A stretch of 64,000 bases of DNA from Terriglobia bacterium (GCA_009838515.1 VXRL01000002.1:209248-273247); one strand, 5' to 3'; positions 25,558-34,854 are shown, counted from the first letter of the stretch. Numbers and translations are program-made. The notes: generated from the sequence alone by a model not told the origin.

Positions 25558-25563
25558 TAGAAT
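25558..25563 (+). promoter_or_regulatory. Possible -10 (TAGAAT) just before the third DUF1549 gene
   Basis: TAGAAT ends nine bases before the ATG at 25573, so the message would carry a leader of only about three bases. No ribosome-binding site fits in that space. Confidence 0.35.
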
Positions 25564-25572
25564 GTTACCGAG

Positions 25573-28206
25573 ATGCGTCTTTGGCCGATGGCGCTCCTAG
25601 CGCTCACGCAGTTGGCGGCAGCGACACCGGAAGCGGAGTTCTTCGAATCCAAGGTGCGTCCGGTGCTCGCCCGCTGCTACGGCTGCCACGCCGAGAATGC
25701 TACAGCGGGGCTGCGCCTCGATTCACGCGCCGGATTGCTCAAGGGCGGCCGGTCCGGCCCGGCGATCCAGCCCGGGGATCCGGAAGGCAGCATCCTGCTG
25801 CACGCGATTCAAGGCATCAAGGGACGCATGGCCATGCCGCCCGCGGGCCAGCGGCTCGAGCCCCACGCGTTTGAAGCGCTTGAGCAGTGGATTGCGATGG
25901 GGGCGCCGTGGCCGATGTCTCCCCGAGAGTTCTTTGAGGCGCGTATCAAGCCCGTGTTGGAGTCGAAGTGCTTCGGTTGCCACCTGACGGAGCCGCAAGG
26001 CGGCCTTCGCATGGACTCGCTAGAGGCTCTGCTCAAGGGCGGCAAATCAGGTCCTGCATTGGTCAAGGGCAATGCAGACGCTAGCTTGCTGGTCAAGACC
26101 GTCCGCTACGAGCACGATCTGAAGATGCCGCCGACGGGGGCGCTGCCGGCTAATGAGGTGGATGACATCGTGCAGTGGATCTCTGACGGGGCGGTCTGGG
26201 GGCAGGGTGCCGGGAAAGCGGTGGAGCCATACGAAATCAGCGAAGAGCATCGCCAGCACTGGGCCTTCCAGCCACTTTGGCAGGGCGCCGTGCCAACTCC
26301 GGCGGGTGTTTACGAATCCGCCAACGCCGCCGACCGCTTTCTACTTGCGCGCTTGGAGAGCGAGGGCTTGGAACCGTCTCCGCTCGCCAGCAAGCGCACC
26401 ATGATCCGGCGCCTGACCTTCGACTTGACCGGGCTGCCACCCACACCACAGGAGATCAAGGATTTCTTAGCCGATGAATCCCAGACCGCGTATTCGGACC
26501 TAGTCGAACGCCTCCTGCGATCGCCGCGCTACGGCGAGCGCTGGGGGCGCCACTGGCTGGACTTGGTGCGCTATGCCGACACGGCTGGCGATTCCGGGGA
26601 TTTTCCAGTCCCGGAGGCGTACAAGTACCGGAACTACGTCATCGACGCGTTCCAAGGCGACAAGCCCTATGACGAGTTCATCCGTGAGCAGATCGCCGGC
26701 GACCTACTGCCGTCGCATGGCGAGCTTGAGCGTTGGAGCAAGATCGTAGCCACTGGCTACCTAGCGATCTCCCGCCGTATCGGGGTTAGCCCCCACCGGC
26801 TGCGCCACATTACTCTCGAGGATACGATCGACAACCTAGGCAAGACTTTCCTGGGCCTTAGCGTGCAGTGCGCCCGCTGCCACGACCATAAGTTCGATCC
26901 GATCCCAACCGCCGACTACTACGCGCTCTATGGGATTCTGGACAGCTCGGTCTTTCCAAGCCCCGGTGCGGAGCATCTGCCCTATCGCAGCAACTTCGTG
27001 TACCGAGTCGGCGCGGACAAGGCCCGCGAAGTCTTGGCCGAGTACGAACAGGGCATCACGCACTGGAATGACCGCGAGCGGGAGAAGTTTCGCGAGTACC
27101 AGTCGTTCCAAAACAAGCTGATCACCACTCCCGGACGCAACCGGATCGTTGTGTGGGCCGAGTTGCAGGAGCTCCGGGCCGAGCGAGCTGTCTTCGCCCG
27201 CACGGAGCCTCCGTTGGAGACGGCCTACGCCATCAGTGAGGGCGTCGGCAAGGATTCGCACATTCATCAGGCTGGCGATCCGCGCTCAAAGGGGCCCGAA
27301 GTTCGCCGCGGCTTCTTGCAGATCCTTGGCGGCGCCAAGCTGCCGCCGAGCTACGAGGGCAGCGGGCGCAGTTTGCTGGCCGATTGGATCGCTGACGAAG
27401 ACAACCCGCTCACCGCTCGCGTGATGGTCAACCGCATCTGGCATCACCACTTCGGCACCGGACTGGTCAGCACGACCAGCGACTTCGGCGTGCGCGGCAC
27501 GCCTCCCACGCACCCAGAGCTGCTGGACTATTTGGCTCGCTACTTCATCGACAGCGGTTGGTCGGTCAAGGCCATGCACCGCTTGATCGTCCACTCGAGG
27601 GCGTATCGCCAGGTCAGCTCCGACAGCGGTCACAACTTCGACAAGGACCCCCAGAACCGACACGTGTGGCGCTTCAACCGCAGACGCCTTGATGCGGAGC
27701 AGATTCGCGATTCGATTCTGGCGTTCAGCGGGGAACTCGATCTATCCAAAGGAGGACGGCACCCCTTCCCGCACCGCCGGACCTACTTCTACCGCCAGCA
27801 CGAACCGTTCGCGGAATACTTCCCCACCAACCGGCGCTCCGTGTACATCATGCAGGGAAGGATTCAGAAGAATCCGTATTTGGACTTGTTCGACGGGCCG
27901 GATGGCAATCTGCCAATGAGCGAGCGGAAGTCAACCACTACCACCCTGCAGGCGCTGTACCTGATGAACTCGGAGTTCATGCACGAACAGGCTCAGGCCA
28001 TGGCGGAGCGCTGGAGTGCCGATCTTCCAGTTCGGGACGATTTCTTGGAGAGGGCGACCGAAACCATCTTCGCTCGCTCGCCAAGCCCCCAAGATGCTGA
28101 GCAAGCTGCGAGCTACTTTGCCACCGCTAACGGCACGCAAGAGCAGAGACGCGCAGGTTATCTGCGGGCCATGCTCGCCAGCAACGAGTTCCTGTTTGTC
28201 GACTAG
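25573..28206 (+). CDS. PSCyt1-DUF1549-DUF1553 protein with three haem-type motifs
   Basis: 877 residues with a short signal peptide (residues 1-18). Two tandem planctomycete-type cytochrome C modules come first, with CYGCH at 35-39 and CFGCH at 133-137, each followed by GGRSGPA or GGKSGPA loops. DUF1549 follows, with a third CARCHDHKFDPIP at 433. DUF1553 comes last: ARVMVNRIWHHHFGTGLVSTTSDFG, HVWRFNRRRLDAEQIRDS and ASNEFLFVD. Unlike the two module proteins it has no Ig-like domains and no DUF1501 partner beside it; a DUF1080 gene follows instead. A periplasmic or surface redox protein is inferred from the haem motifs. Confidence 0.88.
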   Translation: MRLWPMALLALTQLAAATPEAEFFESKVRPVLARCYGCHAENATAGLRLDSRAGLLKGGRSGPAIQPGDPEGSILLHAIQGIKGRMAMPPAGQRLEPHAFEALEQWIAMGAPWPMSPREFFEARIKPVLESKCFGCHLTEPQGGLRMDSLEALLKGGKSGPALVKGNADASLLVKTVRYEHDLKMPPTGALPANEVDDIVQWISDGAVWGQGAGKAVEPYEISEEHRQHWAFQPLWQGAVPTPAGVYESANAADRFLLARLESEGLEPSPLASKRTMIRRLTFDLTGLPPTPQEIKDFLADESQTAYSDLVERLLRSPRYGERWGRHWLDLVRYADTAGDSGDFPVPEAYKYRNYVIDAFQGDKPYDEFIREQIAGDLLPSHGELERWSKIVATGYLAISRRIGVSPHRLRHITLEDTIDNLGKTFLGLSVQCARCHDHKFDPIPTADYYALYGILDSSVFPSPGAEHLPYRSNFVYRVGADKAREVLAEYEQGITHWNDREREKFREYQSFQNKLITTPGRNRIVVWAELQELRAERAVFARTEPPLETAYAISEGVGKDSHIHQAGDPRSKGPEVRRGFLQILGGAKLPPSYEGSGRSLLADWIADEDNPLTARVMVNRIWHHHFGTGLVSTTSDFGVRGTPPTHPELLDYLARYFIDSGWSVKAMHRLIVHSRAYRQVSSDSGHNFDKDPQNRHVWRFNRRRLDAEQIRDSILAFSGELDLSKGGRHPFPHRRTYFYRQHEPFAEYFPTNRRSVYIMQGRIQKNPYLDLFDGPDGNLPMSERKSTTTTLQALYLMNSEFMHEQAQAMAERWSADLPVRDDFLERATETIFARSPSPQDAEQAASYFATANGTQEQRRAGYLRAMLASNEFLFVD

Positions 28207-28301
28207 CGGAGATCGGGGACGGGAAATTACGGCCAGCCATTGTCTTGAGGTCCGGCTGCCACGCATGTGCGGCTAGAATCTAACGAGGTTTGAAAGTTCC
28301 G

Positions 28302-29372
28302 ATGCTTGCACGAATCCCAGTTCTCTCCCTCATCGTTGCCACGGCGTGGCTGGCACCATCGCTGTCTGCCCAGTCGCCGGTGCGCTGGAAGATTCACGAC
28401 ATGACGCGGCCCGTGCCGCGCAAGGTCGTGTCTCAGATGCAGCTGCCGGTGAGACCCCCGTCTGACGCGATCCTCCTCTTCGACGGCACGGATCTCTCGA
28501 AGTGGATGGCCGCGGACGGCGGTCCGGCCAAGTGGATCATCAAGGACGGCAATCTCGCGGCCGTGCCGGGCAGCGGTCCTGTCTTCACGCGCGATGGCTA
28601 CGGGGACGTTCAGCTGCACCTCGAGTGGGCCGCGCCCACGCCTGGTCGCGGCAAGGGCCAAGGCCGCGGCAACAGCGGGGTCTTTCTGATGAGCAAGTAT
28701 GAGATTCAGGTACTCGACTCTTTCGAGAACGTTACCTACGCCGACGGTCAGGCTGCGGCTCTGTACGGCCAGTACCCGCCGCTGGTGAATGCCAGCCGCC
28801 CCGCGGGCGAATGGCAGGCCTACGACATCGTCTTCCGACGGCCACGGTTCCAGCCTGACGGGTCGGTCGCGCAGCCCGCTCGCCTGACGGTATTCCACAA
28901 CGGAGTCTTGGTCCAGGACAACTCCAAGGCTTGGGGACCCACATCGTGGCTACAGCACCTCCCCTACGAGACCCACCCCGACCGCTTGCCATTGCAACTG
29001 CAGGATCACGGCAATCCTGTCCTGTACCGCAACATCTGGGTTCGGGAGCTCGAGGAGGAGCCGCGGCCCGGCCCGGGGCGCCACCAGACAAAGCCGCTGA
29101 TGACGATGACGCCGGTGATGCTGGACCGTTACGTCGGTACATACAGCCAAGGCAGGGGCCTGCCGACGGTGATAAAGCGTAACGGCGCGACGTTGTACGC
29201 GACGTTCGGACTGCTGCCGCCACTGGAGCTGCTACCCCACTCGAAGACGGAATTCTCGCTGCGCTGGACGGCCGCAACCGTCGAATTCGAACTCGCCGCA
29301 GATGGCCGGCCGAAGCAACTGATCTTTCACATCGGAGGCGAAGCGCGGCCAGCTGTCCGGTCGTCGGATTGA
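28302..29372 (+). CDS. 3-keto-disaccharide hydrolase (DUF1080) domain protein, exported
   Basis: 356 residues from ATG 28302, which starts a signal peptide ending LSAQSPVRW; a TTG at 28290 is a possible alternative, and GAGG at 28285 precedes both. The DUF1080 concanavalin-like fold is evident: AILLFDGTDLSKWMA, KWIIKDGNLAAVPGSG, HLEWAAP, GNSGVFLMSKYEIQVLDSF and LPLQLQDHGNPVLYRNIWVREL. These proteins cleave 3-keto-disaccharides or bind glycans in the periplasm. An extra C-terminal domain of about 90 residues (MLDRYVGTYSQ onward) is less typical. It follows the DUF1549/1553 gene on the same strand, with TAGAAT at 28274-28279 as a possible separate promoter. Confidence 0.85.
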   Translation: MLARIPVLSLIVATAWLAPSLSAQSPVRWKIHDMTRPVPRKVVSQMQLPVRPPSDAILLFDGTDLSKWMAADGGPAKWIIKDGNLAAVPGSGPVFTRDGYGDVQLHLEWAAPTPGRGKGQGRGNSGVFLMSKYEIQVLDSFENVTYADGQAAALYGQYPPLVNASRPAGEWQAYDIVFRRPRFQPDGSVAQPARLTVFHNGVLVQDNSKAWGPTSWLQHLPYETHPDRLPLQLQDHGNPVLYRNIWVRELEEEPRPGPGRHQTKPLMTMTPVMLDRYVGTYSQGRGLPTVIKRNGATLYATFGLLPPLELLPHSKTEFSLRWTAATVEFELAADGRPKQLIFHIGGEARPAVRSSD

Positions 29373-29405
29373 CGCCGGCTCGGACTGGCTTGGTGAAGCC
29401 CACCA

Positions 29406-29427
29406 GCGGCGCGGGCTACGGCGCCGC
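29406..29427 (+). terminator. Possible weak terminator after DUF1080 gene
   Basis: A 7-bp GC stem (GCGGCGC, 29406-29412, with complement 29421-29427) has an 8-nt loop and is followed by a short T-containing stretch. No strong T run follows, so it is a weak call. Confidence 0.3.
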
Positions 29428-29463
29428 CGTTCAATTCACTAGCATATGTAGCGGTGAGAGGCG

Positions 29464-31014
29464 ATGCATAGGCTGGCTGCACTGCTCGGGCCGATCTGCC
29501 TCGCGCTGAGCTTCGCCGATGGGGCGGCAGCCGGCGACTGGCCCACGTTCGGCTACGATCCGGCTCGCACGGGCTGGGCGCGCTCGGAGAGAACGCTTGG
29601 CCCCGAGAACGTCGGGAACTTGGAGTTGAAGTGGAAGACCGAGGTCGACGACGAATCCGAGTACCTGGTCTCGCTGACGGCGCCGGTGGTCGGCACGGGC
29701 GTCTCGACGCGGCTCGGCGTCCGCGACGTGGTCTACGTGGCAGGCAAGCAGGGGGGCGTGTTTGCCCTTGATTCTGCTACCGGTGAGCAGCTCTGGGACT
29801 GGAAGCCGACGCTGTATCAGTTGCCGACGAACAACGGCCTGCAAGGCAGCGTCTACTGCCCGAACGGTGTCAACGCCACGCCAACTCTCGATGTCCGCAG
29901 CGGCATCCTGTACACCGTTGCCGAATCCGGCGCCTTGTGGGGGCTGGACATGGGCAGCGGCAAGGTTCGCTACGGGCCGGTGCAGTTTGTTCCGGCGTTT
30001 TCCAAGAACTGGAGCCTCAACCTCGTCGGCGACACGATCTACACGACCTTGGCCCAAGGTTGCGGCGGCAGCCTCTCGGGGTTCTATTCCATTGACATCA
30101 GCGACCGGCACAGCCCGGTGGTGCGCCAGCGCCTGCTCTCTAACACCTCCACGGGCGGGATTTGGGGCAGGGGCGGGCCGGTCGTCGGAGAGAACGGACG
30201 CGTCTACGGCTCGACTGCGGACGGGCCGTTCGACGCGCGGGTAGGGGACTATTCCAACGCGGTGGTGGCGGCGTCGTTGGACGACCTCTCGCTGGTGGAC
30301 TATTTCCTGCCGCGCAATCACTGGGAGCTGTACGAGCTTGACCTGGACTTCGGCGCGGCCAGCCCAGTATGGTTCGGGTGGAAGGGCTACAACATCCTCG
30401 CGGCCGGTGCCAAGGAGGGCGTGATCTACCTGCTGGACGCCGACCTGTTGGGCGGGCGGGACCATCAGACGCCGCTGCTGGAGGGGATCCGGCTCGGCAA
30501 TGATCCCAAGGACATCGGTTCTTACGGAATCTGGGGCGGCCTTTCGACCTGGGCTGACGAGCAGGGCCGGCGCTGGGTGTATGCGCCCGTCTACGGCCCG
30601 CCGTCAAAGGAGGCGCCGGCGTTCCCACGCTCCCACGGGCCGATCACCGACGGCAGCGTAATGGCGTTTGAGGTGACGGCGAACCCGGGCACAGGCAGGC
30701 CCGAGCTGACTCCGGCGTGGATTTCGGGCAACCTGAAGGTGCCGGAACCTGTCGCCTTGGCGAACGGAGTGGCGTTCGTGCTGGCCAACGGCGAGAACAC
30801 TGAGCAGCGCACCTCGGTGCAAAAGCGCCAGACCAAGAACACCCAGCCGGCGGTCTTGCATGCGCTCGATGCGCGAACCGGTGACGAACTCTACAACAGC
30901 GGTGATGCCATGGGCACGTGGGTGCACTTCAGCGGCATCGCCATTGCCGAGGGGAAAGTCTATACAGTGGATTATGACTCGGTGGTCTATTGCTTCGGCC
31001 TCAAGGGCAAGTAG
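29464..31014 (+). CDS. PQQ-like/BamB-like beta-propeller protein, exported
   Basis: 516 residues with a signal peptide (1-23, ending DGAAAG). Repeated propeller blades carry the PQQ-repeat pattern: DVVYVAGKQGGVFALDSATGEQLWDW, GILYTVAESGALWGLDMGSGKV, NILAAGAKEGVIYLLDADLLGG and AVLHALDARTGDELYNSGDAMG. The short A.D..TGE.LW motif repeats mark an eight-bladed quinoprotein-like propeller. Whether it binds PQQ or is only a scaffold cannot be told; the usual PQQ-dehydrogenase calcium site is not obvious. GAGAGG precedes the ATG. The next gene, a sulfatase, is 41 bp downstream on the same strand, so they are likely co-transcribed. Confidence 0.84.
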   Translation: MHRLAALLGPICLALSFADGAAAGDWPTFGYDPARTGWARSERTLGPENVGNLELKWKTEVDDESEYLVSLTAPVVGTGVSTRLGVRDVVYVAGKQGGVFALDSATGEQLWDWKPTLYQLPTNNGLQGSVYCPNGVNATPTLDVRSGILYTVAESGALWGLDMGSGKVRYGPVQFVPAFSKNWSLNLVGDTIYTTLAQGCGGSLSGFYSIDISDRHSPVVRQRLLSNTSTGGIWGRGGPVVGENGRVYGSTADGPFDARVGDYSNAVVAASLDDLSLVDYFLPRNHWELYELDLDFGAASPVWFGWKGYNILAAGAKEGVIYLLDADLLGGRDHQTPLLEGIRLGNDPKDIGSYGIWGGLSTWADEQGRRWVYAPVYGPPSKEAPAFPRSHGPITDGSVMAFEVTANPGTGRPELTPAWISGNLKVPEPVALANGVAFVLANGENTEQRTSVQKRQTKNTQPAVLHALDARTGDELYNSGDAMGTWVHFSGIAIAEGKVYTVDYDSVVYCFGLKGK

Positions 31015-31055
31015 AAGTCGAGCGAGCTGGCATGGTCGAGTCGAGGAGTGCAGCG

Positions 31056-32513
31056 ATGCGTCTGAAAACGAACCTGTCCGCCTTGTTGGCGGCGCTTTGC
31101 ATGTTGGGCTGCGGCTCGCCGCCGGTCGAGACCGATCAGCGCCCGAACTTCATCATCGTCTTCGCGGACGACCAAGGCTACGGTGATCTGGGTTGCTTCG
31201 GTGCGACCGACTTCAAGACGCCGCGCATCGACCGGATGGCCCGCGAGGGCATGCGATTCACGGACTTCTATGCCCAGCCGGTCTGCGGCCCGTCGCGGAC
31301 TGCCCTGCTGACTGGAAGCTACCCGATCCGCGTCGGAGAGTACGGCAACGAAAAGAACACTTTCCCGTACGTGCACGAGAAGGAGATCCTGCTGCCCAAG
31401 GTGCTGCAGGAGGCCGGCTACGCCACGGGCATGATCGGCAAGGTGGACATCACCCTGCGCCACCGCGGTTTCAAGCCGGAAGTGAACCCGGTACGGCGAG
31501 GGTTCGACCATTGGTTTGGGGTGGTGGGCGCGAACGACAGCGGCGAGGTCCGCTGGGTCTACCGCAACGAGGAGCGCATCCAAGAGACTGCCGGAGTCGA
31601 TGACCTGACGCGACGGTACACCGACGATGCCCTCGCCTTCATCAGGCAAAACAAGGACAGGCCGTTCTTCCTCTATATCGCCCATACGATGGCCCATGTG
31701 GTGCTGGGCGTCACCGAGCCGTTCGAGGGCCGCTCCGAGCGCGGATTATACGGGGACGTGATCGAGGAGCTTGACGCCAGCACTGGCGAGATCGTCGACC
31801 TACTCACCGAGTTAGGGCTCGATCAGAACACGATCGTGGTCTACACCTCCGACAACGGGCCGTGGAGCAATCACTCGCTGCCGCAGTACACGGCTGCGAT
31901 TACCGAGCACGCCGGATCATCCGGGCCGCTGCGGGGTGAGAAGGCCACGACGTGGGAAGGGGGCATCCGCGTGCCCACAGTGATGTGGGCGCCGGGGCGC
32001 ATTCCCGCCGGAACGGAAACATCGGAAGTAGCCACTACGATGGACCTGCTGCCCACGTTTATCCAAATGGCTGGAGCGGAGCTTCCTGCCGACCGCACGT
32101 TGGACGGACGGGACATCGGGCCCCTGATGCGGGGCGAGCCTGGAGCGGAAAGCCCGCACGAGGCGTTCTACTACTACCGCGAGACGCATCTGGACGCGGT
32201 CCGGAGCGGCCCTTGGAAGCTGGTGTTTCCGAGGCCGGGCCGCGACGAATCGGAGTGGCTGCTTTCCAAAGCCGGTGCCTTCCTGGGCGAGCTGCTCGAG
32301 CCTGTCACTGAGCTGGCGCTGTATAACCTTGAGTCCGACATCGGCGAGACCACCAACGTTGCCGCGGACCATCCCGACGTAGTGGAACGCTTGACGGCCT
32401 TGGCCGACGCCGGACGCGAGGAACTTGGCGACTATGACCGAATCGGCACAGGCGTCAGGTTCTTCGAGGACGGCCCCAGGTGGCCGAGGCGACAGCAGTG
32501 GATGAAGCAGTAG
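31056..32513 (+). CDS. Sulfatase (type I, formylglycine), lipoprotein
   Basis: 485 residues from ATG 31056, which has GAGGAG seven bases upstream and starts a lipoprotein signal with Cys19 (CMLGCGS). The catalytic motif is canonical: C77-G-P-S-R81 followed by TALLTG, where Cys77 would be converted to formylglycine. Metal-binding residues are in IIVFADDQGYGDLG and VYTSDNGPWS. The middle region (GKVDITLRHRGFKP, RRGFDHWFG) is arylsulfatase-like. It probably removes sulfate esters from sugars or aryl compounds at the cell surface. The anaerobic or FGE-type maturase must be encoded outside this window. It is convergent with the symporter gene, 32 bp away. Confidence 0.9.
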   Translation: MRLKTNLSALLAALCMLGCGSPPVETDQRPNFIIVFADDQGYGDLGCFGATDFKTPRIDRMAREGMRFTDFYAQPVCGPSRTALLTGSYPIRVGEYGNEKNTFPYVHEKEILLPKVLQEAGYATGMIGKVDITLRHRGFKPEVNPVRRGFDHWFGVVGANDSGEVRWVYRNEERIQETAGVDDLTRRYTDDALAFIRQNKDRPFFLYIAHTMAHVVLGVTEPFEGRSERGLYGDVIEELDASTGEIVDLLTELGLDQNTIVVYTSDNGPWSNHSLPQYTAAITEHAGSSGPLRGEKATTWEGGIRVPTVMWAPGRIPAGTETSEVATTMDLLPTFIQMAGAELPADRTLDGRDIGPLMRGEPGAESPHEAFYYYRETHLDAVRSGPWKLVFPRPGRDESEWLLSKAGAFLGELLEPVTELALYNLESDIGETTNVAADHPDVVERLTALADAGREELGDYDRIGTGVRFFEDGPRWPRRQQWMKQ

Positions 32514-32545
32514 GGCTTGATTGAAGCGTCCTGGTCGCGAATCGG

Positions 32546-33781
32546 CTACGGCAAGGGCCCGCCTGCATCGGGAGTGTCGCTACCGTCGGCGAATGAGCTG
32601 CCCTCCCACCGTGCCACGACCACCGGCGCCACGCAGTGGCTCGCGACGTTGACGCTGGTGCGGATCGGATCGATCAGCGCGTCGATTCCCAGTAACACCG
32701 CCAAGCCTTCCATTGGCAGGCCGTGGGCTTCGAACACGGCTGCCAAGATCACGAAGTTCGCCCGGGGCACGCCGGCCACTCCCTTGCTCGTCAGCTTCAG
32801 CGTCAGCAGGATTACCACCTGCTGTTCCAGCGAGAGCGGGATTCCGGCTGCCTGCGCGATGAACAGCGTCGCCATACCGAGATGAATCGTGCTCCCGTTC
32901 ATGTTCAGGCTCAGGCTCAGCGGAGCGACCACGCCGAGAATCCGGCGCGGTACGCCGAAGCGCTCTATCTTCTCCAACGTCTGCGGCAGCGCCGCCGCGC
33001 TGGAAGTCGTCGCGAATCCGATCACGAAGGGCTCACGCGAGAAGTGGGCAAAGCGTCCAACGGGCACTTGCAGCACAAGTAGGGCGCCCAGCAAGATCAC
33101 AGCTAGGAACAGGGCCTGCGCCGCCCACGCCACTGCCGAGAACGAGACCAAGCCCTCCAAGGCGCTTTCGCCGCCGTGAGCGAAGGCGTTGGCAGCGGCC
33201 GCGAACACGGCCAGGGGCGCGAGGTACATCACGTAGGCGGTATAGCGGAACGCCACCTCGGCGAGAGCGTCGGCAAACTCCACCACCGGACGGGCCCGTT
33301 TGCCGACGGACAGGCATGCGATGCCGAACAGGAAGCAGAAGACTACGATCTGAACCACGTCGCCGCGGGCCAACGCGTCCACGATGCTCGTGGGGACAGC
33401 CGATTCCAGAGCCTCGGCTAATGTTGTACTCGGTGCCGCTCGGGCCGAGGCTGCCGACTCCAGAGCGAAACCAGCGCCCGGCTGCGTCAATTCAACGGCA
33501 AACCAGCCCAGCAGAAGTGCGATCGTTGTGGCGGTCTCGAAGCAGACAACGGACTTCCAGCCAATGCGGCCGAGAGAGCCAAGGCTCCCGGCGCCTGCGA
33601 TTGCTCGCAGCAGGACGCCCACTAGCACTGGCGCAATGATCGAGCGGATCAGCCGCAGAAAGATCGTGCTGAGGAATTCCAGTCGATCCGCCCATTGCGG
33701 AGCGAGCAGGCCTAGGCACGCTCCCGACACCATTGCCAGGAGCATCCACGAAGTTAGCGATAGCTTCAAGGACCGGGCCAC
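32546..33781 (-). CDS. Dicarboxylate/amino acid:cation symporter (DAACS/SDF family)
   Basis: 411 residues with eight hydrophobic transmembrane segments plus hairpin regions. The family landmarks are FLRLIRSIIAPVLVGVLLRAIAG near the N-terminus, the serine-rich re-entrant loop GFATTSSAAALPQTL, and NMNGSTIHLGMATLFIAQ with the substrate/sodium site, then LTSKGVAGVPRANFVILAA. It would import C4-dicarboxylates, glutamate or aspartate with sodium or protons. It is a single gene convergent with the sulfatase and divergent from the next genes. Confidence 0.9.
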   Translation of the reverse strand: MARSLKLSLTSWMLLAMVSGACLGLLAPQWADRLEFLSTIFLRLIRSIIAPVLVGVLLRAIAGAGSLGSLGRIGWKSVVCFETATTIALLLGWFAVELTQPGAGFALESAASARAAPSTTLAEALESAVPTSIVDALARGDVVQIVVFCFLFGIACLSVGKRARPVVEFADALAEVAFRYTAYVMYLAPLAVFAAAANAFAHGGESALEGLVSFSAVAWAAQALFLAVILLGALLVLQVPVGRFAHFSREPFVIGFATTSSAAALPQTLEKIERFGVPRRILGVVAPLSLSLNMNGSTIHLGMATLFIAQAAGIPLSLEQQVVILLTLKLTSKGVAGVPRANFVILAAVFEAHGLPMEGLAVLLGIDALIDPIRTSVNVASHCVAPVVVARWEGSSFADGSDTPDAGGPLP

Positions 33782-33910
33782 GAAAGGGGCTCCGTGCTGA
33801 CCAGCGTACCAGTGCCACCCTTGCTAACCGCCCGGCGGACTGGCACTTGGACGCTATGCGGCGTTGGCGATTCTAGGCGAGCGCCGACGCGAGAGGCGCG
33901 AGCGCAGGTG

Positions 33911-34423
33911 CTAACTTGGCGGGGCGTCGTCGGCCGAGGGACCGTACATGCCGGGGATCGGGATGTCGTTGATGCGCAGGTAGACGCCGAGCTGTGCCCT
34001 GTGATGGATGACGTGACTCAGGATCATCGTGCGCAACACAGCGATGCGGGGCATCGTGAACAATTCGTGGCCAGCGCGACACAGCGTCCAAGGCTTGAGC
34101 ATATCCTCGTCGCTCAGTTCCAGGACCGCTTCCCTAGCGCCAGCGGTGCCTTTGTCAAAGAAAGCCAACAGGTCGGCGGTTCTCTCGGCGAAGTATGGTT
34201 CGAACGCCGGTCCGTCGACTGGACTGATATCGAGGCTGTCGAGCTTGGCTGTCGACGTGCCCCATGCCCCCATTTCGGCGATGTGGCCGGCCAGGCGGGC
34301 CATGGTCATTGACTTTGGGTGAGGCTGGAAGTCGAGCAGGGCCTCGGGCACAAGCTCGAGGATCCGGCGGGTGTTTGCCATTTCCGCGTCGAATTCGATG
34401 ATGTAGCCTTCTGCGATTCGCAT
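33911..34423 (-). CDS. DinB-family protein
   Basis: 170 residues from ATG 34423; the frame is open upstream, but a perfect TATAAT ends six bases before this ATG. The four-helix DinB fold shows in ARLAGHIAEM (His47) and SHVIHHRAQLGVYLR (His137, His141), the usual three-histidine metal site, and the C-terminal PGMYGPSADD. DinB-like proteins are thiol-dependent or metal-dependent enzymes of varied and mostly unknown function. It appears to be transcribed alone. Confidence 0.88.
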   Translation of the reverse strand: MRIAEGYIIEFDAEMANTRRILELVPEALLDFQPHPKSMTMARLAGHIAEMGAWGTSTAKLDSLDISPVDGPAFEPYFAERTADLLAFFDKGTAGAREAVLELSDEDMLKPWTLCRAGHELFTMPRIAVLRTMILSHVIHHRAQLGVYLRINDIPIPGMYGPSADDAPPS

Positions 34424-34429
34424 AGCGGG

Positions 34430-34435
34430 ATTATA
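34430..34435 (-). promoter_or_regulatory. Consensus -10 (TATAAT) giving a leaderless dinB-like mRNA
   Basis: A perfect TATAAT on the minus strand is followed by six bases and then the ATG at 34423. Normal spacing puts the transcription start on the A of the start codon. No consensus -35 is seen. Confidence 0.55.
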
Positions 34436-34532
34436 CGGTCTCTTCGAGTTTGCCAGTGCGAGCCTACGATGCTTGCGTTGTGTGTGCGGCCGGAAGCGTA
34501 TGAGGCTTGGCGTTCCGAGCGTTAGCAAATGC

Positions 34533-34586
34533 TCAGGCGAGCGTATTCAGATACCGGACGAGTACGTTGGTGTCGAGTGCGATCAT
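34533..34586 (-). pseudogene. Truncated PIN-domain (VapC-like) toxin, 17 codons
   Basis: The ATG overlaps the antitoxin stop in an ATGA arrangement. It encodes MIALDTNVLVRYLNTLA and then TGA. The first 13 residues are a textbook PIN-domain start with the first catalytic aspartate (LDTNVLVRYL). The remaining 110 or so residues of a PIN toxin are missing: no further PIN motif appears in any frame before the dinB-like gene. The toxin is therefore dead. Confidence 0.7.
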
Positions 34587-34822
34587 TCCTGAGCCGCTCC
34601 GTCGGTCACGGCCTTCTCCATTTGCTCCAACGTCACTGGCGGCCCATCATGCCGAAGGGCTCCGAAGAGGCGGCCGACTGTTCGGACGGCCAAGATCCTC
34701 ACCTCGCCGTCAGCAATGACGTAGCGCACCCGATCACCGGTCCCCACGCCAAGCGCCTGCCGAACGGGCTTGGGAAGCGTGGTTCTCCCCTTCGCCCCAA
34801 TGCCAGATTCGATCATCGCCAT
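34583..34822 (-). CDS. AbrB/MazE/SpoVT-type antitoxin (VapB-like)
   Basis: 79 residues from ATG 34822, or 77 from ATG 34816, which has GGGGGT at better spacing. The swapped-hairpin AbrB fold is clear: IGAKGRTTLPKPVRQALGVGTGDRVRYVI. The C-terminal acidic tail would bind the toxin. Its stop overlaps the start of a PIN toxin that ends after 17 codons, so it is an antitoxin without an intact partner here. It lies 32 bp downstream of rlmB on the same strand and may be co-transcribed with it. Confidence 0.82.
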   Translation of the reverse strand: MAMIESGIGAKGRTTLPKPVRQALGVGTGDRVRYVIADGEVRILAVRTVGRLFGALRHDGPPVTLEQMEKAVTDGAAQE

Positions 34823-34854
34823 ACCCCCGTTTACCTTCGTACGGTGCGCGGCGC

